Assembly (NCBI RefSeq): GCF_010692325.1
Contig: NZ_JAAHHW010000010.1
Span: 1 to 64,000, forward strand
DNA: 64,000 nucleotides
Direction: 5' to 3'
Origin: Moorena sp. SIO3I8
GTDB lineage: Bacteria; Cyanobacteriota; Cyanobacteriia; Cyanobacteriales; Coleofasciculaceae
Under the pieces are notes generated by a model. It saw only the letters and a list, made by a program, of their open reading frames with translations, searched no databases and had not been told where the DNA came from. Positions 26,506 through 36,104 of this stretch are shown one piece after another (the first letter of the stretch is position 1; each line of letters opens with the position of its first letter). The translations under genes were made by a program, and so were the position numbers.

Positions 26506-29163
26506 TTATGCTTGCCCCTTTCGCGTCATACCGATACCAGAAAGATAAAGATCAGGAACTTTATAACGTTTAACATCATCTTTAGTCCCTTCATAAATAG
26601 ATAACAAACCCACTTCTCTAGCAAAACTCAATTCATCATATAATTCACTTACATCAGTTGCATAGAAGGGCGAACGTCCTATTCCTTTAAGACAATCAAT
26701 CAACTCTTGAAGTTCACTAAACTCTTCATTTATCAAAGCATCTAATGCTTTTTCTGATACCTTTTCAAGAGATGAACTCAAAGCCCGTGGTCGGATGATA
26801 GTTTTCTGATAAGGATTTCGCTCTTGTTCGTTTATTTCCCAATCTTTCGCCTCAGCAAAAAGTTGTAACAGAGCACGGGGACTATGGTTGTTACTGCCAT
26901 CAGCAATTCGCTTCCAGACCCAGTTCCGAGTAAAGGCAGATTTACCCCCTTTCATCCGCTCACCAACCAAAAGATTCCAAATTTCAAAGACCTGTGATTC
27001 ACTCAAATAGTCACTAAAGGCGTCACTACTTGATGACAAATTTGATAACAAACTACCTTGCTGAATTGAGTCTACTACAAGTCCTTTAAATCTATCCGAT
27101 TTCAGAGCTTGCTTAATTATAACTTTAAAAAAATCTGATCGCTCACGCCATTCAAGGACTACAGATCGCCCGAAAAAGTGACTTTTATTATCGAAACGAA
27201 GGCTACGCCAGATATCTTCTCGCAATAGAACTTTGAATTTTAAGTTTTTCATATTGTCCCCTAAGTCAGTAATCAACGAAAGCAGTCCTTCAATGGCTTT
27301 AGTGCGTCTTTCTCGATCTGCCTGTGTATTTCCAAATCCTGTATCCAGTCCATCGAAAAGAAGAAGAATAGTAGATTGTGCAGCACCATCGAAACGAGTC
27401 AGCCAATCTCTTGCCAATAAACCAATTTGAGATTGTGGTAGTAAATTCTGAAACCATCGGACAAGTTCTAATTCGTTAGTAGGATCAGTTCCTAGAACTT
27501 GTGAGACAGCGTCATCTGGTTGAGGCTTCTCTCCACGCCAGGATAGGTGACAGGCAAGACAAGTCTGGAGTAACCAAAAGTCACGCCAGCTTTTTCCCGT
27601 AGTTTCTAAAGCCTCATCAATGGCCTTGAAACCTTCAGAGTTAATAACCCACGGGCGATCGCCTTTAAGAGGACTGGGAGATAACACTACAATGGAATCT
27701 TGCTTAGAATCTTCCAGGAGGCGGCGGAAAATAGCCGTTTTACCAGTACCTTTACGACCACGGATTAGAACTATGTTAGGCTTAAGGGCGCGATTGACTA
27801 ACTGTGTTTCTACAAAGGTTTCCAGAAAATTATCTTGGTATTCTGCTGTTCCTGCAGAAAATTCTAATTCCTGTAAAATTTGCCCCTTACTATCGGGTAA
27901 ACTATCCGGTAGCTCTTCTTCACTAGCTGTAGGGATAAAACGTTCTAACCATTCAGCAACCGGCTCAAAGTCACGCCACGTTTCTTGATTAGATAAGATT
28001 TTATCTGATGTAGCAATCTCTTCTCGATAGGGAATAAAATGTGTAATATCTGATTCTTTAATCGGCTCTGATCTCGATTGTTTATCCCTCAGAATAGAGA
28101 GCCACTCTCCAATCCATTCAATAGCTCTATGTTGATATCGTTCCACAACTTCTGGTGCTTTACTAGCAGGAATTGGAGACACAATAAATCGTGGCTCTGG
28201 AGTAAGCCGCTGTTCAGTTTCAGTTCGTCTAGTCTCAGCAGCAAGCAATGCACGAACCAGTTCACCCGTACCCCTTTGAGCTTGAGGATGAGGAAAGAAC
28301 ACAATAATTGCCAGATCAGCCAAGTCAAACAGGAGCGGTCCATTGAGAGGAGTCATTCCTGTGCGAGCATCTAGTAAAATGACATCAGGTTTGAAAGGAA
28401 GACGATCACTACTTAAAATCTGAATCAGTTCACGTAATGGATTTCTATCTTCCCGATACCAAGCTCCAGGTTCCATAAAGCTCAGTAAACGCGCATAATT
28501 GGCATTGGGCAAACCTGCCGGAATACAGTAAATCTCATCAGTTTCAGAAACCCTCAGAATATGATTACGGATGTCAGGCTCTTCCCCTTGCTCCAAACTT
28601 AGTAACACAAATACCAACCCCTGTTGATCCTTAACCTCGTCTTCCTTTCCAAACAAAGCCGCTAATCCTGGAGCTTCTAAATCCATGTCAACACAGAGCA
28701 CAGTGCGTCCACGACTAGCAAGAATTCGGGCAGTATAAGCCAGGGCAGTTGAGCGACCAACTCCTCCTCTGAGGGAATAAAATGTTGCAACGATCGGTCG
28801 GTCAAGGTCTTCGTCTAGATCCGATGGAAATAGGATTGCTTCAGGATTACTAGAGCCAGAGCGAGAGCGAGCCAGAGCTTCAGGCCAAAAAGGTACGTTT
28901 TCCAGGGTAGAATCAATGGGAAGAGGGCCAGCCCATTGCTGCTCTTCAGGAGTTAGTAAATCTAACCACTGAATGGTCAATTCTTTTAGTCCCTCTAGAG
29001 CAATGTTCTTACGTTCTTGTTTGGATTTGTCATCAAATCCTCGGGAAATGACAGCAATACGCCAGCCTAGAAACGGATCCGGTTGAACCCGCAGCTCCGT
29101 AATCTCTAAAGCTGCACGTGACATATTTTGATGAATACGCTCTTTGATTTCTGAATGGTTCAT
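26506..29163 (-). CDS. KGGVGR-variant ParA-like ATPase with second P-loop ATPase domain
   Basis: This 885-residue protein has two NTPase modules. Residues 120-430 are a MinD/ParA-like domain whose deviant Walker A reads YSLRGGVGRSTALAY (signature Lys replaced by Arg, the KGGVGR variant), with VDMDLEAPG and a Walker B PDVILLDARTG. A second P-loop (IRGRKGTGKTAIFRRLL, near 470) with Walker B-like ILLLFDGLDTGFGN follows, resembling Sll1717-type ATPases of STAND/KAP character, and then a winged-helix-like C-terminus. The N-terminal ~110 residues are an unassigned domain. Its ATG overlaps the HEPN gene's stop by 4 nt. Such fused NTPase plus HEPN operons are common in prokaryotic conflict systems; a defence role is inference. 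Confidence 0.82.
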   Translation of the reverse strand: MNHSEIKERIHQNMSRAALEITELRVQPDPFLGWRIAVISRGFDDKSKQERKNIALEGLKELTIQWLDLLTPEEQQWAGPLPIDSTLENVPFWPEALARSRSGSSNPEAILFPSDLDEDLDRPIVATFYSLRGGVGRSTALAYTARILASRGRTVLCVDMDLEAPGLAALFGKEDEVKDQQGLVFVLLSLEQGEEPDIRNHILRVSETDEIYCIPAGLPNANYARLLSFMEPGAWYREDRNPLRELIQILSSDRLPFKPDVILLDARTGMTPLNGPLLFDLADLAIIVFFPHPQAQRGTGELVRALLAAETRRTETEQRLTPEPRFIVSPIPASKAPEVVERYQHRAIEWIGEWLSILRDKQSRSEPIKESDITHFIPYREEIATSDKILSNQETWRDFEPVAEWLERFIPTASEEELPDSLPDSKGQILQELEFSAGTAEYQDNFLETFVETQLVNRALKPNIVLIRGRKGTGKTAIFRRLLEDSKQDSIVVLSPSPLKGDRPWVINSEGFKAIDEALETTGKSWRDFWLLQTCLACHLSWRGEKPQPDDAVSQVLGTDPTNELELVRWFQNLLPQSQIGLLARDWLTRFDGAAQSTILLLFDGLDTGFGNTQADRERRTKAIEGLLSLITDLGDNMKNLKFKVLLREDIWRSLRFDNKSHFFGRSVVLEWRERSDFFKVIIKQALKSDRFKGLVVDSIQQGSLLSNLSSSSDAFSDYLSESQVFEIWNLLVGERMKGGKSAFTRNWVWKRIADGSNNHSPRALLQLFAEAKDWEINEQERNPYQKTIIRPRALSSSLEKVSEKALDALINEEFSELQELIDCLKGIGRSPFYATDVSELYDELSFAREVGLLSIYEGTKDDVKRYKVPDLYLSGIGMTRKGQA

Positions 29164-29570
29164 CTGCGCCTCCCGGATTTAGGACTAATTTTAAACTTTA
29201 TAAAGTTTGTTAACTGCTTTGCTCCATCTACCAACTCCGCCATTGTCAGGCTACTATTACAGGTTATTTGATAACGTAGGGATGTATCCCAGTTTTCTAT
29301 AAAAAATGTCTTTGCACCTGTAGAGTCACGGATATCGGAGAGACGAAATCCCGCTGCTTCCCATAAACCCCGTAGATTATGCCCCTGATTGCCATGTTTC
29401 GGAAATGATTTATTTCTAGATCGTAATAAAGCCTTGAGACTAGATTCAATGGCATAGCCTGCCATATAAACTGATCCAATTGATTGACTTCTATTTTTGA
29501 GTATAGCGTCTGCATCTGCCGCCCGTTCATTTGCAATATCTAGCCAGTCTTTGTAATTATTAGGATACAT
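29160..29570 (-). CDS. HEPN-domain protein
   Basis: This 136-residue protein has the HEPN helical fold: DWLDIANERAADADAILKNR, GYAIESSLKALLRSRNKSFP, KHGNQGHNLRGLWEAAGFRL, and a C-terminal helix. RNKSFPKH fits the HEPN RNase motif R-x(4-6)-H at its long limit; whether it cleaves RNA cannot be told from sequence. The gene is coupled by a 4-nt overlap to the dual-ATPase gene, so it is the likely effector or partner of that ATPase. Confidence 0.82.
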   Translation of the reverse strand: MYPNNYKDWLDIANERAADADAILKNRSQSIGSVYMAGYAIESSLKALLRSRNKSFPKHGNQGHNLRGLWEAAGFRLSDIRDSTGAKTFFIENWDTSLRYQITCNSSLTMAELVDGAKQLTNFIKFKISPKSGRRR

Positions 29571-29608
29571 TACAAGTATAATTACAATGAATTTGATAGA
29601 TTATAACA

Positions 29609-29636
29609 CAAAAAAAAGTCCATAATAATGGACTTA
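29609..29636 (-). terminator. Rho-independent terminator of the PEP-CTERM gene
   Basis: Stem AAGTCCAT (29616-29623), loop AATA, stem ATGGACTT (29628-29635), followed on the minus strand by a T run (29609-29617). It lies between the PEP-CTERM gene and the HEPN gene, separating their transcripts. Confidence 0.8.
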
Positions 29637-29693
29637 ACTCGCTCTATACTTAGAGTCTATAACTCTGAAATACGACTGAACAATAATCCCTGA

Positions 29694-30308
29694 TTATTTA
29701 TCCTTTTTTCTAAACAAAGAACCAGCCCCTAAAGCACTAAGTCCCAGTAGCGCCAATCCAGACACAGGTTCAGGTACACTAGTTGCATCTGGCTTTGAAG
29801 GATCCTCGGTGATAGTTTCCTTAAAATTAGGATTGGGATCAACATAGACAGTTGGAGGTAATAGGGAACCTCCAAGAGTAAAGGTAATTCCTGACTCTCT
29901 GTTCCAGGTAAGGATATAAGCCCCGGCATCAAAAGCCCTACCAAAATCGATATCTATAATCCAACTATCAGGGGTAGCGTTAAAGGTAGTAACAAAGGTT
30001 CTAGGAGGAAGAGGAAACGGAGAAGGAAACGGTTCAAGAGTAATATCAGAACCGACTTGCTCTAACCCTTCTACATCAAGAAACCAAGAAAGTAATTCTC
30101 CTTCAGGATTGTACTCAACAAACCCCTCGTAATCTCTAGTTTTGGGAGGAGGCTCTGGCAGAAAACTAGGAAAATCCGACAATTCAAGTTCGCCACTGAA
30201 TTCTTGGTTAATTATTTGCTCAGCAGCAGCCGGTAAAACGGCAACAGTAGCAGAGGTTAAAGCGACAGCAGTAGTCACAAGAGCTAATTGGTGATAAATA
30301 TTAGTCAC
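29694..30308 (-). CDS. PEP-CTERM-sorted secreted protein
   Basis: This 204-residue protein starts with a signal peptide (ALVTTAVALTSATVAVLPAAAEQ). It ends in a PEP-CTERM sorting signal: VPEPVSGLALLGLSALGAGSL, then FRKKDK, i.e. the PEP motif, a membrane segment and basic residues. The EpsH/exosortase system handles such proteins and anchors or exports them. The mature domain (GFVEYNPEGELLSWFLDVEGL, FGGAFDAGAYILTWN) is beta-rich and unassigned. A T-tailed terminator follows. Confidence 0.88.
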   Translation of the reverse strand: MTNIYHQLALVTTAVALTSATVAVLPAAAEQIINQEFSGELELSDFPSFLPEPPPKTRDYEGFVEYNPEGELLSWFLDVEGLEQVGSDITLEPFPSPFPLPPRTFVTTFNATPDSWIIDIDFGRAFDAGAYILTWNRESGITFTLGGSLLPPTVYVDPNPNFKETITEDPSKPDATSVPEPVSGLALLGLSALGAGSLFRKKDK

Positions 30309-30587
30309 AGAAAGTATCCTCCTTCAGTATGTATAAAATAATAGGGAACAGGGAGCAGGTAACAGCAAGAAATAGTTAACAGGATTTTTGGGTTATGATA
30401 AATTATTATGATTTATCATAATCGCTTTTAAACTAATAAATTTAGCTTGAATTATAGTCACATAAAAAATAAATGTCAATACTTGATAAAAAGCCCTAAA
30501 ATTGACGATGCCAAATTGCCTGATTAGTATAGGATTGATAATAGTAATGAATTAATTAATTTTGAAATTAGGCAAAAATTATAATAA

Positions 30588-30706
30588 AATCCCCATCTCC
30601 CCATCTCCCCATCTCTTCATCTCCCCATCTCCCCATCTCCCCATCTCCCCATCTCCCCATCTCCCCATCTCCCCATCTCCCCATCTCCCCATCTCCCCAT
30701 TTCCCT
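30588..30706. repeat. CCCCATCTC 9-nt tandem repeat
   Basis: About a dozen copies of CCCCATCTC, a few with one change (TTCATCTCC, CCCCATTTC). The reverse form GGGGAGATG recurs at 60441-60521 and a sister unit CCCTATCTC at 53387-53512. The frame reading ISPSPHLP across it is only the translated repeat. Confidence 0.9.
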
Positions 30707-30788
30707 ACTCCCTAAGACGAAAGTCCCTCACCCAATTTAGAACAGTCTATAATATGTAAAGCGCAATAAAAACTAGGAGGTGATCGTG

Positions 30789-32198
30789 ATGCTGCTCAAC
30801 TACCAATACCAGGCTTATCCAAGTACTCAACAAAAACTAGAACTAAATGATTGGCTACGGATTTGTCGGTACTGGTACAACTGGCAGTTGGGCGATCGCT
30901 TTCGGTGGTGGAATGAAAACCGCACTGCTGTTAATTCTTGTCCGTTGATTACTTATCTACCAGAACTCAGAGATAACCCCGGTTATTTCAGTCAAAAAAA
31001 GCTGTTACCAATCTGGAAAAAAGACTTGGTGACAGTTGTCCACTCAGGTGAATTGCTGGACTTTACCCGAGTTCCGGCGAATACTTTACAGGACGTATGT
31101 AAAAGAGCAGACCTAGCTTTCAGTCGATTCATCAAAGGCGATTGTAATGGTAGTCGTAGCGGAAAACCTAGATTTAAAAATCAAGCTAGATATAGGACTT
31201 TAAAGATAGATGGGAAAGACTGTTTTTCTGTAGCCAGAATCGAGAAGAAATGGATATGGCTAAAGATAAGTAAACTCAAGGGCTGGCTCAAAGTACGCCT
31301 ACATCGTCCGCTGCCCGACGGGTTTAAGATCAAGAATATTCTAATCACCAAGAAAACCGATGGTTGGTACACAACCTTATGCTTAGAAGATTCTACAGTA
31401 CCAGCGTTTACACCAGAAAGTGTTATTCCCACTTGGGATAATGGCATAGGGTTGGATGCCGTACTTTACGGAGACGATTATCTAGCAACATCTGAAAATA
31501 CCAAACTACCTTCACTTAAGTCTTACCGTAAGAATCATTCTTATTTAGTAGGACTTACGCAAATCCCTCAATTTAACGCTACCTGTAGGGTGGGCAAAAC
31601 CTTGCCCACCCTACCCATGGATTCTGTGCGTAAGTCCTATTTAGAAAAGGTACAGACAAAAAAGAATGCCAAGACAAAAGGTAGTAAAGCTAGAAGGAAA
31701 TTGCAATCCCGTGAAGCGAGAATACATCAACGGATTGCTAGGAGCCGAAAGGATCATGCCTATAAAACAGCTCATGTTCTGGTTAGAAGCGGAAAAAAAG
31801 TTTTCTATTATGAAAATTTGAACCTTACTGGTTTAAATAAACGAAATAAACCCAAGCCAGATGGGAAGGGTGGATATTTGCCTAATGGACAGTCCGCTAA
31901 ATCTGGATTAAATAAGTCTTGGTTGGACGCAGGGTTTGGGCAGTTCTTTGAGGTACTGGGCTACATAGCTGGAAAAGCTGGAGCAGTAACGAAAAAGTGT
32001 AACCCTGCCTATACCTCTCAGCTGTTAAGCTATCGAGACGAGTTTGTATTCACGGATTGCGACCTCCGCGAGTATTGGGATGAGCAAGAAATGTTATTGG
32101 TTGACCGCGATATTAATGCCGCAATTAACCTAAAACGAGTGGGGCTGGGCGTGTTCCCCACTATAAAACGCGCTCATAGGGAATCCGGTTATAAATAG
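30789..32198 (+). CDS. tnpB: TnpB-family RNA-guided nuclease, disrupted by an in-frame MITE and 3' frameshift
   Basis: This 469-residue TnpB starts at ATG 30789, eight nt after AGGAGG. RuvC-I is NGIGLDAVLYGDDYLATSEN (Asp at the catalytic site), RuvC-II is VFYYENLNLTGL (Glu), and RuvC-III is LVDRDINAAINLKRVGLGVF (Asp). The zinc ribbon region (KKCNPAYTSQLLSYRDEFVF, TDCDLREYWDE) has lost two of the usual Cys. A 91-bp element at 31549-31639 adds 32 codons after SYRKNHSYL. The C-terminal 30-odd residues of the family are present but out of frame: after TIKR the other frame reads NPVINSSITNSTSKEVLVAL, then RSARSLHLTDSEV to a stop near 32281. The protein is therefore probably inactive. Confidence 0.85.
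   Translation: MLLNYQYQAYPSTQQKLELNDWLRICRYWYNWQLGDRFRWWNENRTAVNSCPLITYLPELRDNPGYFSQKKLLPIWKKDLVTVVHSGELLDFTRVPANTLQDVCKRADLAFSRFIKGDCNGSRSGKPRFKNQARYRTLKIDGKDCFSVARIEKKWIWLKISKLKGWLKVRLHRPLPDGFKIKNILITKKTDGWYTTLCLEDSTVPAFTPESVIPTWDNGIGLDAVLYGDDYLATSENTKLPSLKSYRKNHSYLVGLTQIPQFNATCRVGKTLPTLPMDSVRKSYLEKVQTKKNAKTKGSKARRKLQSREARIHQRIARSRKDHAYKTAHVLVRSGKKVFYYENLNLTGLNKRNKPKPDGKGGYLPNGQSAKSGLNKSWLDAGFGQFFEVLGYIAGKAGAVTKKCNPAYTSQLLSYRDEFVFTDCDLREYWDEQEMLLVDRDINAAINLKRVGLGVFPTIKRAHRESGYK
31549..31639. mobile_element. 91-bp MITE inserted into tnpB in frame
   Basis: Terminal inverted repeats TAGGACTTACGCA (31549-31561) and TGCGTAAGTCCTA (31627-31639) flank a palindromic core (GTAGGGTGGGCAA...TTGCCCACCCTAC). 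A 5-bp direct repeat TTTAG lies on both sides (31544-31548 and 31640-31644). Insert plus duplication is 96 bp, exactly 32 codons with no stop, so the host frame survives. Confidence 0.92.
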
Positions 32199-32291
32199 CT
32201 CTATAACTAATAGTACCTCAAAGGAAGTTTTAGTAGCTCTAAGGAGTGCTAGAAGCTTACACTTAACGGATAGTGAAGTGTAGGAACGTCA
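32140..32291 (+). ncRNA. Candidate TnpB omega-RNA and IS605-type right end
   Basis: The stretch covers the 3' end of tnpB and a right-end hairpin AGAAGCTTACACTTaacggataGTGAAGTGTAGG (32251-32285) followed by AACGTCA. In IS200/IS605 elements the guide RNA overlaps the tnpB 3' end and finishes at this end. The hairpin resembles those at 8137-8173 and 56750-56795 in layout. RNA ends are not determined. Confidence 0.4.
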
Positions 32292-32412
32292 CCTAGGCAG
32301 ACCTCAGCTGTGGCAAACATAGGATTGATTCTAAAACGAAGCAATGCCAAAATAACTACATCTTTCCGAAAAACTATCAATATCTAACTTTTGTAAAAAC
32401 GATAGAACAGAT

Positions 32413-32868
32413 ATGGATGCGGAGTACATTATACAAGCATTGCAACTCGTACCACATCCTGAGGGGGGGTTTTATCGAGAGATGTATCGATCAGATCAGG
32501 TCGTAAAGACACCTTTTGGAGTACGGTCTGTTGCTACCTCAATCTATTATCTCCTCCGTAGTGGTGAATATTCATCGTGGCATCGTATCAGGTCTGATGA
32601 ACTGTGGTTTTATCATGCTGGTGTACCATTGTGTCTCAACTACCTTGACGAGACCGGTTCACAACGGGGCATACTACTGGGAGCCAGTTTGACAGACGGT
32701 GCTCATCCTTACTATTGTTTGCCAGGCGGTACATGGTTTGGGGCGATTCCTTCACAAGATGATAGTTTTTCTCTGGTGAGCTGCGTTGTTGCACCAGGCT
32801 TTGACTTTGCCGACTTTGAGTTGGCAGAAAGCGGAGTTTTCCCTCAGATCAGCCGGGAGTTATTGTGA
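32413..32868 (+). CDS. Cupin_5 (DUF985) protein
   Basis: This 151-residue protein fits the DUF985/Cupin_5 family: VPHPEGGFYREMYRSD at the N-terminus, SIYYLLRSGEYSSWHRIRSDELWFYHAG with the cupin His, and GGTWFGA followed by LVSCVVAPGFDFADFELA at the end. The double-stranded beta-helix probably binds a small ligand or metal; the substrate is unknown. It is complete in length and stands alone. Confidence 0.9.
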   Translation: MDAEYIIQALQLVPHPEGGFYREMYRSDQVVKTPFGVRSVATSIYYLLRSGEYSSWHRIRSDELWFYHAGVPLCLNYLDETGSQRGILLGASLTDGAHPYYCLPGGTWFGAIPSQDDSFSLVSCVVAPGFDFADFELAESGVFPQISRELL

Positions 32869-33084
32869 TTGAGGAGCTGTTATGGGATGGTTCTAGCGAG
32901 CCGCTATGGGATTGACCTTGGCCAAAAGGCCACGCTACGCGAATGGTCACGCGGGGCGCGTTCGCAAATTACTCGATTGACCTTTGGTCACGCTGCGCGA
33001 ACACAAATTAAGCGATCGCATAAAAGAGATGGGTCTACGGAGCTGCGTTTGCGATCGCATCAAACGGATGAGTCTACGCAGCTG

Positions 33085-33855
33085 CTATGTATCTTTGCTA
33101 GAACTATTAAAAGATTGATTGTAAGGAAACAGAGTATCCAGTAATCGGTTCAAGCTCCCCTGCCCATGAACAGTAGGCTGAGTCTTCGGGGCTGGTGATT
33201 CTGTCTGTGACTCAGGGGTCGTCTCAGCTTCAATAGTTTCTGTAGTATTAGTCTCTGTAGTATTGGTATCTGTAGTATTGGTATCTATAGTATTAGTCTC
33301 TATAGAATTGGTATCTGTAGAATTAGTCTCTATAAAATTGGTCTGCGTTGTATCTGTTGTATCTGTAGCCACCGTATTACTAGTGGATGGAAATTTACCA
33401 TTTACAGATTCCGTGGTAAAGCTGTTTTCAGGTACAGTTGATGATAACTCCTGAGGGTTCTGCTCCAACGTATCAGGAGTTGGTTGAGACTCTTCCGGTA
33501 ATGGACGCCCCTTATCCCCCAACACCGACGCTGATGGCACCACTTGTAAGGATTCTACAGAATGATTCCAAATTGTCGTCAGGGAGCCAATACTAGCATT
33601 AGCGCCAATTTTTCCCTTCCCCACGACCAGAACCCCAGCGCCTAAACTCGCTCCTGATTCCACCTCCACAGTACCTTTGTGAGCATGAATAATTGCTCCC
33701 ATACCGATACAAACACCGGCTGCAATCGTTATTTTACTATCTCGATCCGCTCGCAAAATTACCCCTGCTGAAATAACAGCACTAGGATCAATGCTCACAT
33801 TTCCTTCCACGTATATATGAGAATTATTACTCAATTGAAGTTTAGGCAAGTGCAT
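33085..33855 (-). CDS. ccmN: Carboxysome assembly protein CcmN
   Basis: This 256-residue protein starts at ATG 33855 (MHLPKLQLSNNSHIYVEGNV). Residues 1-110 form a left-handed beta-helix of hexapeptide repeats (IDPSAVISAGVILRADRDS, GAIIHAHKGTVEVESGASLG) that binds CcmM. A long linker rich in Thr, Asp and Asn holds about eight TNT(I/T)(D/E) repeat units. The last ~20 residues (QGSLNRLLDTLFPYNQSFN) are the amphipathic encapsulation peptide that recruits the shell protein CcmK. It is the last gene of the ccmK2-K1-L-M-N operon. The linker repeats in DNA are TAGTATTGGTATCTG-like units (33238-33330). Confidence 0.9.
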   Translation of the reverse strand: MHLPKLQLSNNSHIYVEGNVSIDPSAVISAGVILRADRDSKITIAAGVCIGMGAIIHAHKGTVEVESGASLGAGVLVVGKGKIGANASIGSLTTIWNHSVESLQVVPSASVLGDKGRPLPEESQPTPDTLEQNPQELSSTVPENSFTTESVNGKFPSTSNTVATDTTDTTQTNFIETNSTDTNSIETNTIDTNTTDTNTTETNTTETIEAETTPESQTESPAPKTQPTVHGQGSLNRLLDTLFPYNQSFNSSSKDT

Positions 33856-34180
33856 AATTTTTGGCACAGTAGACTTCGCCGCAGTTTTGGGGGTAAAGGG
33901 TTTTGGGTAAAGGGTTTTGGGATTAAATTTGACTCTAGCACTATCATTTTTGAGGGCTTCTTTACCGTTGCAAGAAGTCTAATACCTATAAATAAGCTGG
34001 TCTTGATTTAAATTAAATGGTTCTCGCAGCAAGGGAGTAGGGGGATAGGGTTTGACGGTTTGTTTTCTAAGGGATGCAGTGCGGTATTGGGGCTTCCCCC
34101 CATCTACCCACACTTCCCACACTTCCCACACTTCCCACACTTCCCTATCTGTTCCCTGTTCCCTGTGCTATGCTTATAAA
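33856..34180. other. ccmM-ccmN spacer with short repeats
   Basis: GGGTAAAGGGTTTTG duplicates (33890-33925) and a CACACTTCC array (34103-34146) are present. No gene is seen. Confidence 0.5.
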
Positions 34181-35857
34181 TTAAGGCTTTTGAATCAGCG
34201 TCTCTAGAACACGCCGTTTAGCTTTCGGATCAATACCAATCAACCGTACATACTCACCCGAATGTTGAACCAAGCAGGTTTCTAGACCTTCAACCACCTC
34301 TGAAACCCGAGTAGAGTCAATGGGGGAGCAACTCTGCCAAGAACTGGTGCGGAATCGACGTTTATCCGCATGTTCAGTACCAATCCGATAACCTTGGGAC
34401 AACAGGTTACGGATCTTCTCAACGATATCTTGACTCAAGGATGAACCAGAAACCTTGCTGCCATTGAATCCTGAGGATTGGGTTGAACGGGGAGTATAGC
34501 TATAACTACTACTAGGTTTAGCAGCAGGCTTTGCAGTGTCCCCTGGTTTTTGAATAATCTTTTCCATCACCCGGCGCTTGGCTTTCGGGTCAATCCCAAT
34601 CAGTCGGACATACTCACCAGCGTGGTCTGCCAAACAAGCCCCTAGGTCTGCCAAAGCCTGTGATAGGTTATCGGAGCTTATGCCAGGAGCACTCTTCCAG
34701 GAACTAGTCCGGAAGCGACGCTCATCAGCATACTCAATACCAATCCGATACCCTTGGGACAACAGTTGACGAACTAGATCATCGACTGATGAGTCTAAGC
34801 CATTGCTAGAGAAACCCGCAGTAGGTTGAGGAGCAGAGCTGTAGGGGCTGTAGCTTCTTGAACCAGATCCAGTGGAACTTCCAGAAACAGGGCCACCCGG
34901 TTTTTGGATAATCTCTTCACACACCCGGCGTTTAGCTTTCGGGTCAATCCCAATTAGTCGGACATACTCACCAGCGTGGTCTGCCAGACAATCATCCAAG
35001 GCTTGCAGCACTTCTGATTCACGATCGGAGTGTATTCCGGAAGCACTCTTCCAGGAACTAGTACGGAAGCGACGCTCATCAGCATATTCAGCACCAATTC
35101 GGTATCCTTGGCCTAACAGTTGACGAACTCGTTGTTGAAGCTCTGAACTTAATCCTGTATTTGAAGACATTGATCTGAAAGATTTATGGGAACTATCAGG
35201 GCTACTATGACCATTAGAGTCAGCATTTTCAGCAATTTCTTTGCGGATGGGCATCATGCAGGAATCATCCTCTGCACACTGATAACCCGCCCGCAATGCC
35301 TCATTGATTGCCACCACATGGTTAGCAAACGTTCTATCTTGCTCTTCTACATCCGGTAGTCGGTCAGCTTGCTGCTGATTAGTAATCACCGCTCCGGAAG
35401 GAACATATTTACCGGGAGGAATTTCGACATCCTGAACAAGGGCATGCATCATCACAATACAGCCCTCGCCAACTCTAGCATTAAACACCGTAGAGCGAAA
35501 GCCAATAAAGCAATCATCCCCAACATAAGCAGGACCATGAATCAGGCTCATGTGGGTAATCGATGCATTCTTGCCAATCCACACCGAGTAATCTTTCTGG
35601 TCATCCCCAACAACCCGACCTTCTTCAAGACCATGAATCACAACACCATCTTGAATATTGGTACCTTCACCGATGTAAAATGGTCCCCCTTCATCAGCTC
35701 GAATCGAGGTTCCCGAGGCAATCAATACATTTGGACCAATCTCTACATCTCCAATAATGTTGGAAAAAGAATGGACATAAGCTGTGTCATCAATTTTTGG
35801 TTCAGCCAGATCCCGTGACCACGGTGTTGGGGGAGCTGCCTGGGTGCTAAATGCCAT
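34181..35857 (-). CDS. ccmM: Carboxysome scaffold protein CcmM with three RbcS-like modules
   Basis: This 558-residue protein starts at ATG 35857 after AGGAGG. Residues 1-215 are a gamma-carbonic-anhydrase-type beta-helix ([52 protein letters not shown] with the metal-binding His residues) and a closing helix. Three RubisCO-small-subunit-like repeats follow (each [27 protein letters not shown] ... [19 protein letters not shown]), joined by Ser/Pro linkers. These bind and network RubisCO inside beta-carboxysomes. An internal Met ([19 protein letters not shown]) fits the short M35 form made by internal initiation. CcmN and CcmL flank it in the operon. Confidence 0.95.
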   Translation of the reverse strand: MAFSTQAAPPTPWSRDLAEPKIDDTAYVHSFSNIIGDVEIGPNVLIASGTSIRADEGGPFYIGEGTNIQDGVVIHGLEEGRVVGDDQKDYSVWIGKNASITHMSLIHGPAYVGDDCFIGFRSTVFNARVGEGCIVMMHALVQDVEIPPGKYVPSGAVITNQQQADRLPDVEEQDRTFANHVVAINEALRAGYQCAEDDSCMMPIRKEIAENADSNGHSSPDSSHKSFRSMSSNTGLSSELQQRVRQLLGQGYRIGAEYADERRFRTSSWKSASGIHSDRESEVLQALDDCLADHAGEYVRLIGIDPKAKRRVCEEIIQKPGGPVSGSSTGSGSRSYSPYSSAPQPTAGFSSNGLDSSVDDLVRQLLSQGYRIGIEYADERRFRTSSWKSAPGISSDNLSQALADLGACLADHAGEYVRLIGIDPKAKRRVMEKIIQKPGDTAKPAAKPSSSYSYTPRSTQSSGFNGSKVSGSSLSQDIVEKIRNLLSQGYRIGTEHADKRRFRTSSWQSCSPIDSTRVSEVVEGLETCLVQHSGEYVRLIGIDPKAKRRVLETLIQKP

Positions 35858-36104
35858 AGATGTTTTCCTCCTAATTTTTATTTGAGATACACTGTCATGA
35901 AATAGATTTTTGTCAAGCCCCACACTTGAGGATTGGGGTTAGTTATTTCTGCTGCTCCCACTCGGGAAATGTAATCATGCAGAAATTGCTGGATTGTTAA
36001 TAGTTAACCTCTACCGTTATGGCTTATCGTTACAAATAACTGCTTTGGAAAGCTATAGGGGTCGGGTCAGAATCGAGCAATGGATTACCAGGCATAAGCT
36101 ACTA

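Noticed and set aside
30562-30759. ORF reading repeated SPHLPI
   Set aside because: Translated CCCCATCTC microsatellite.
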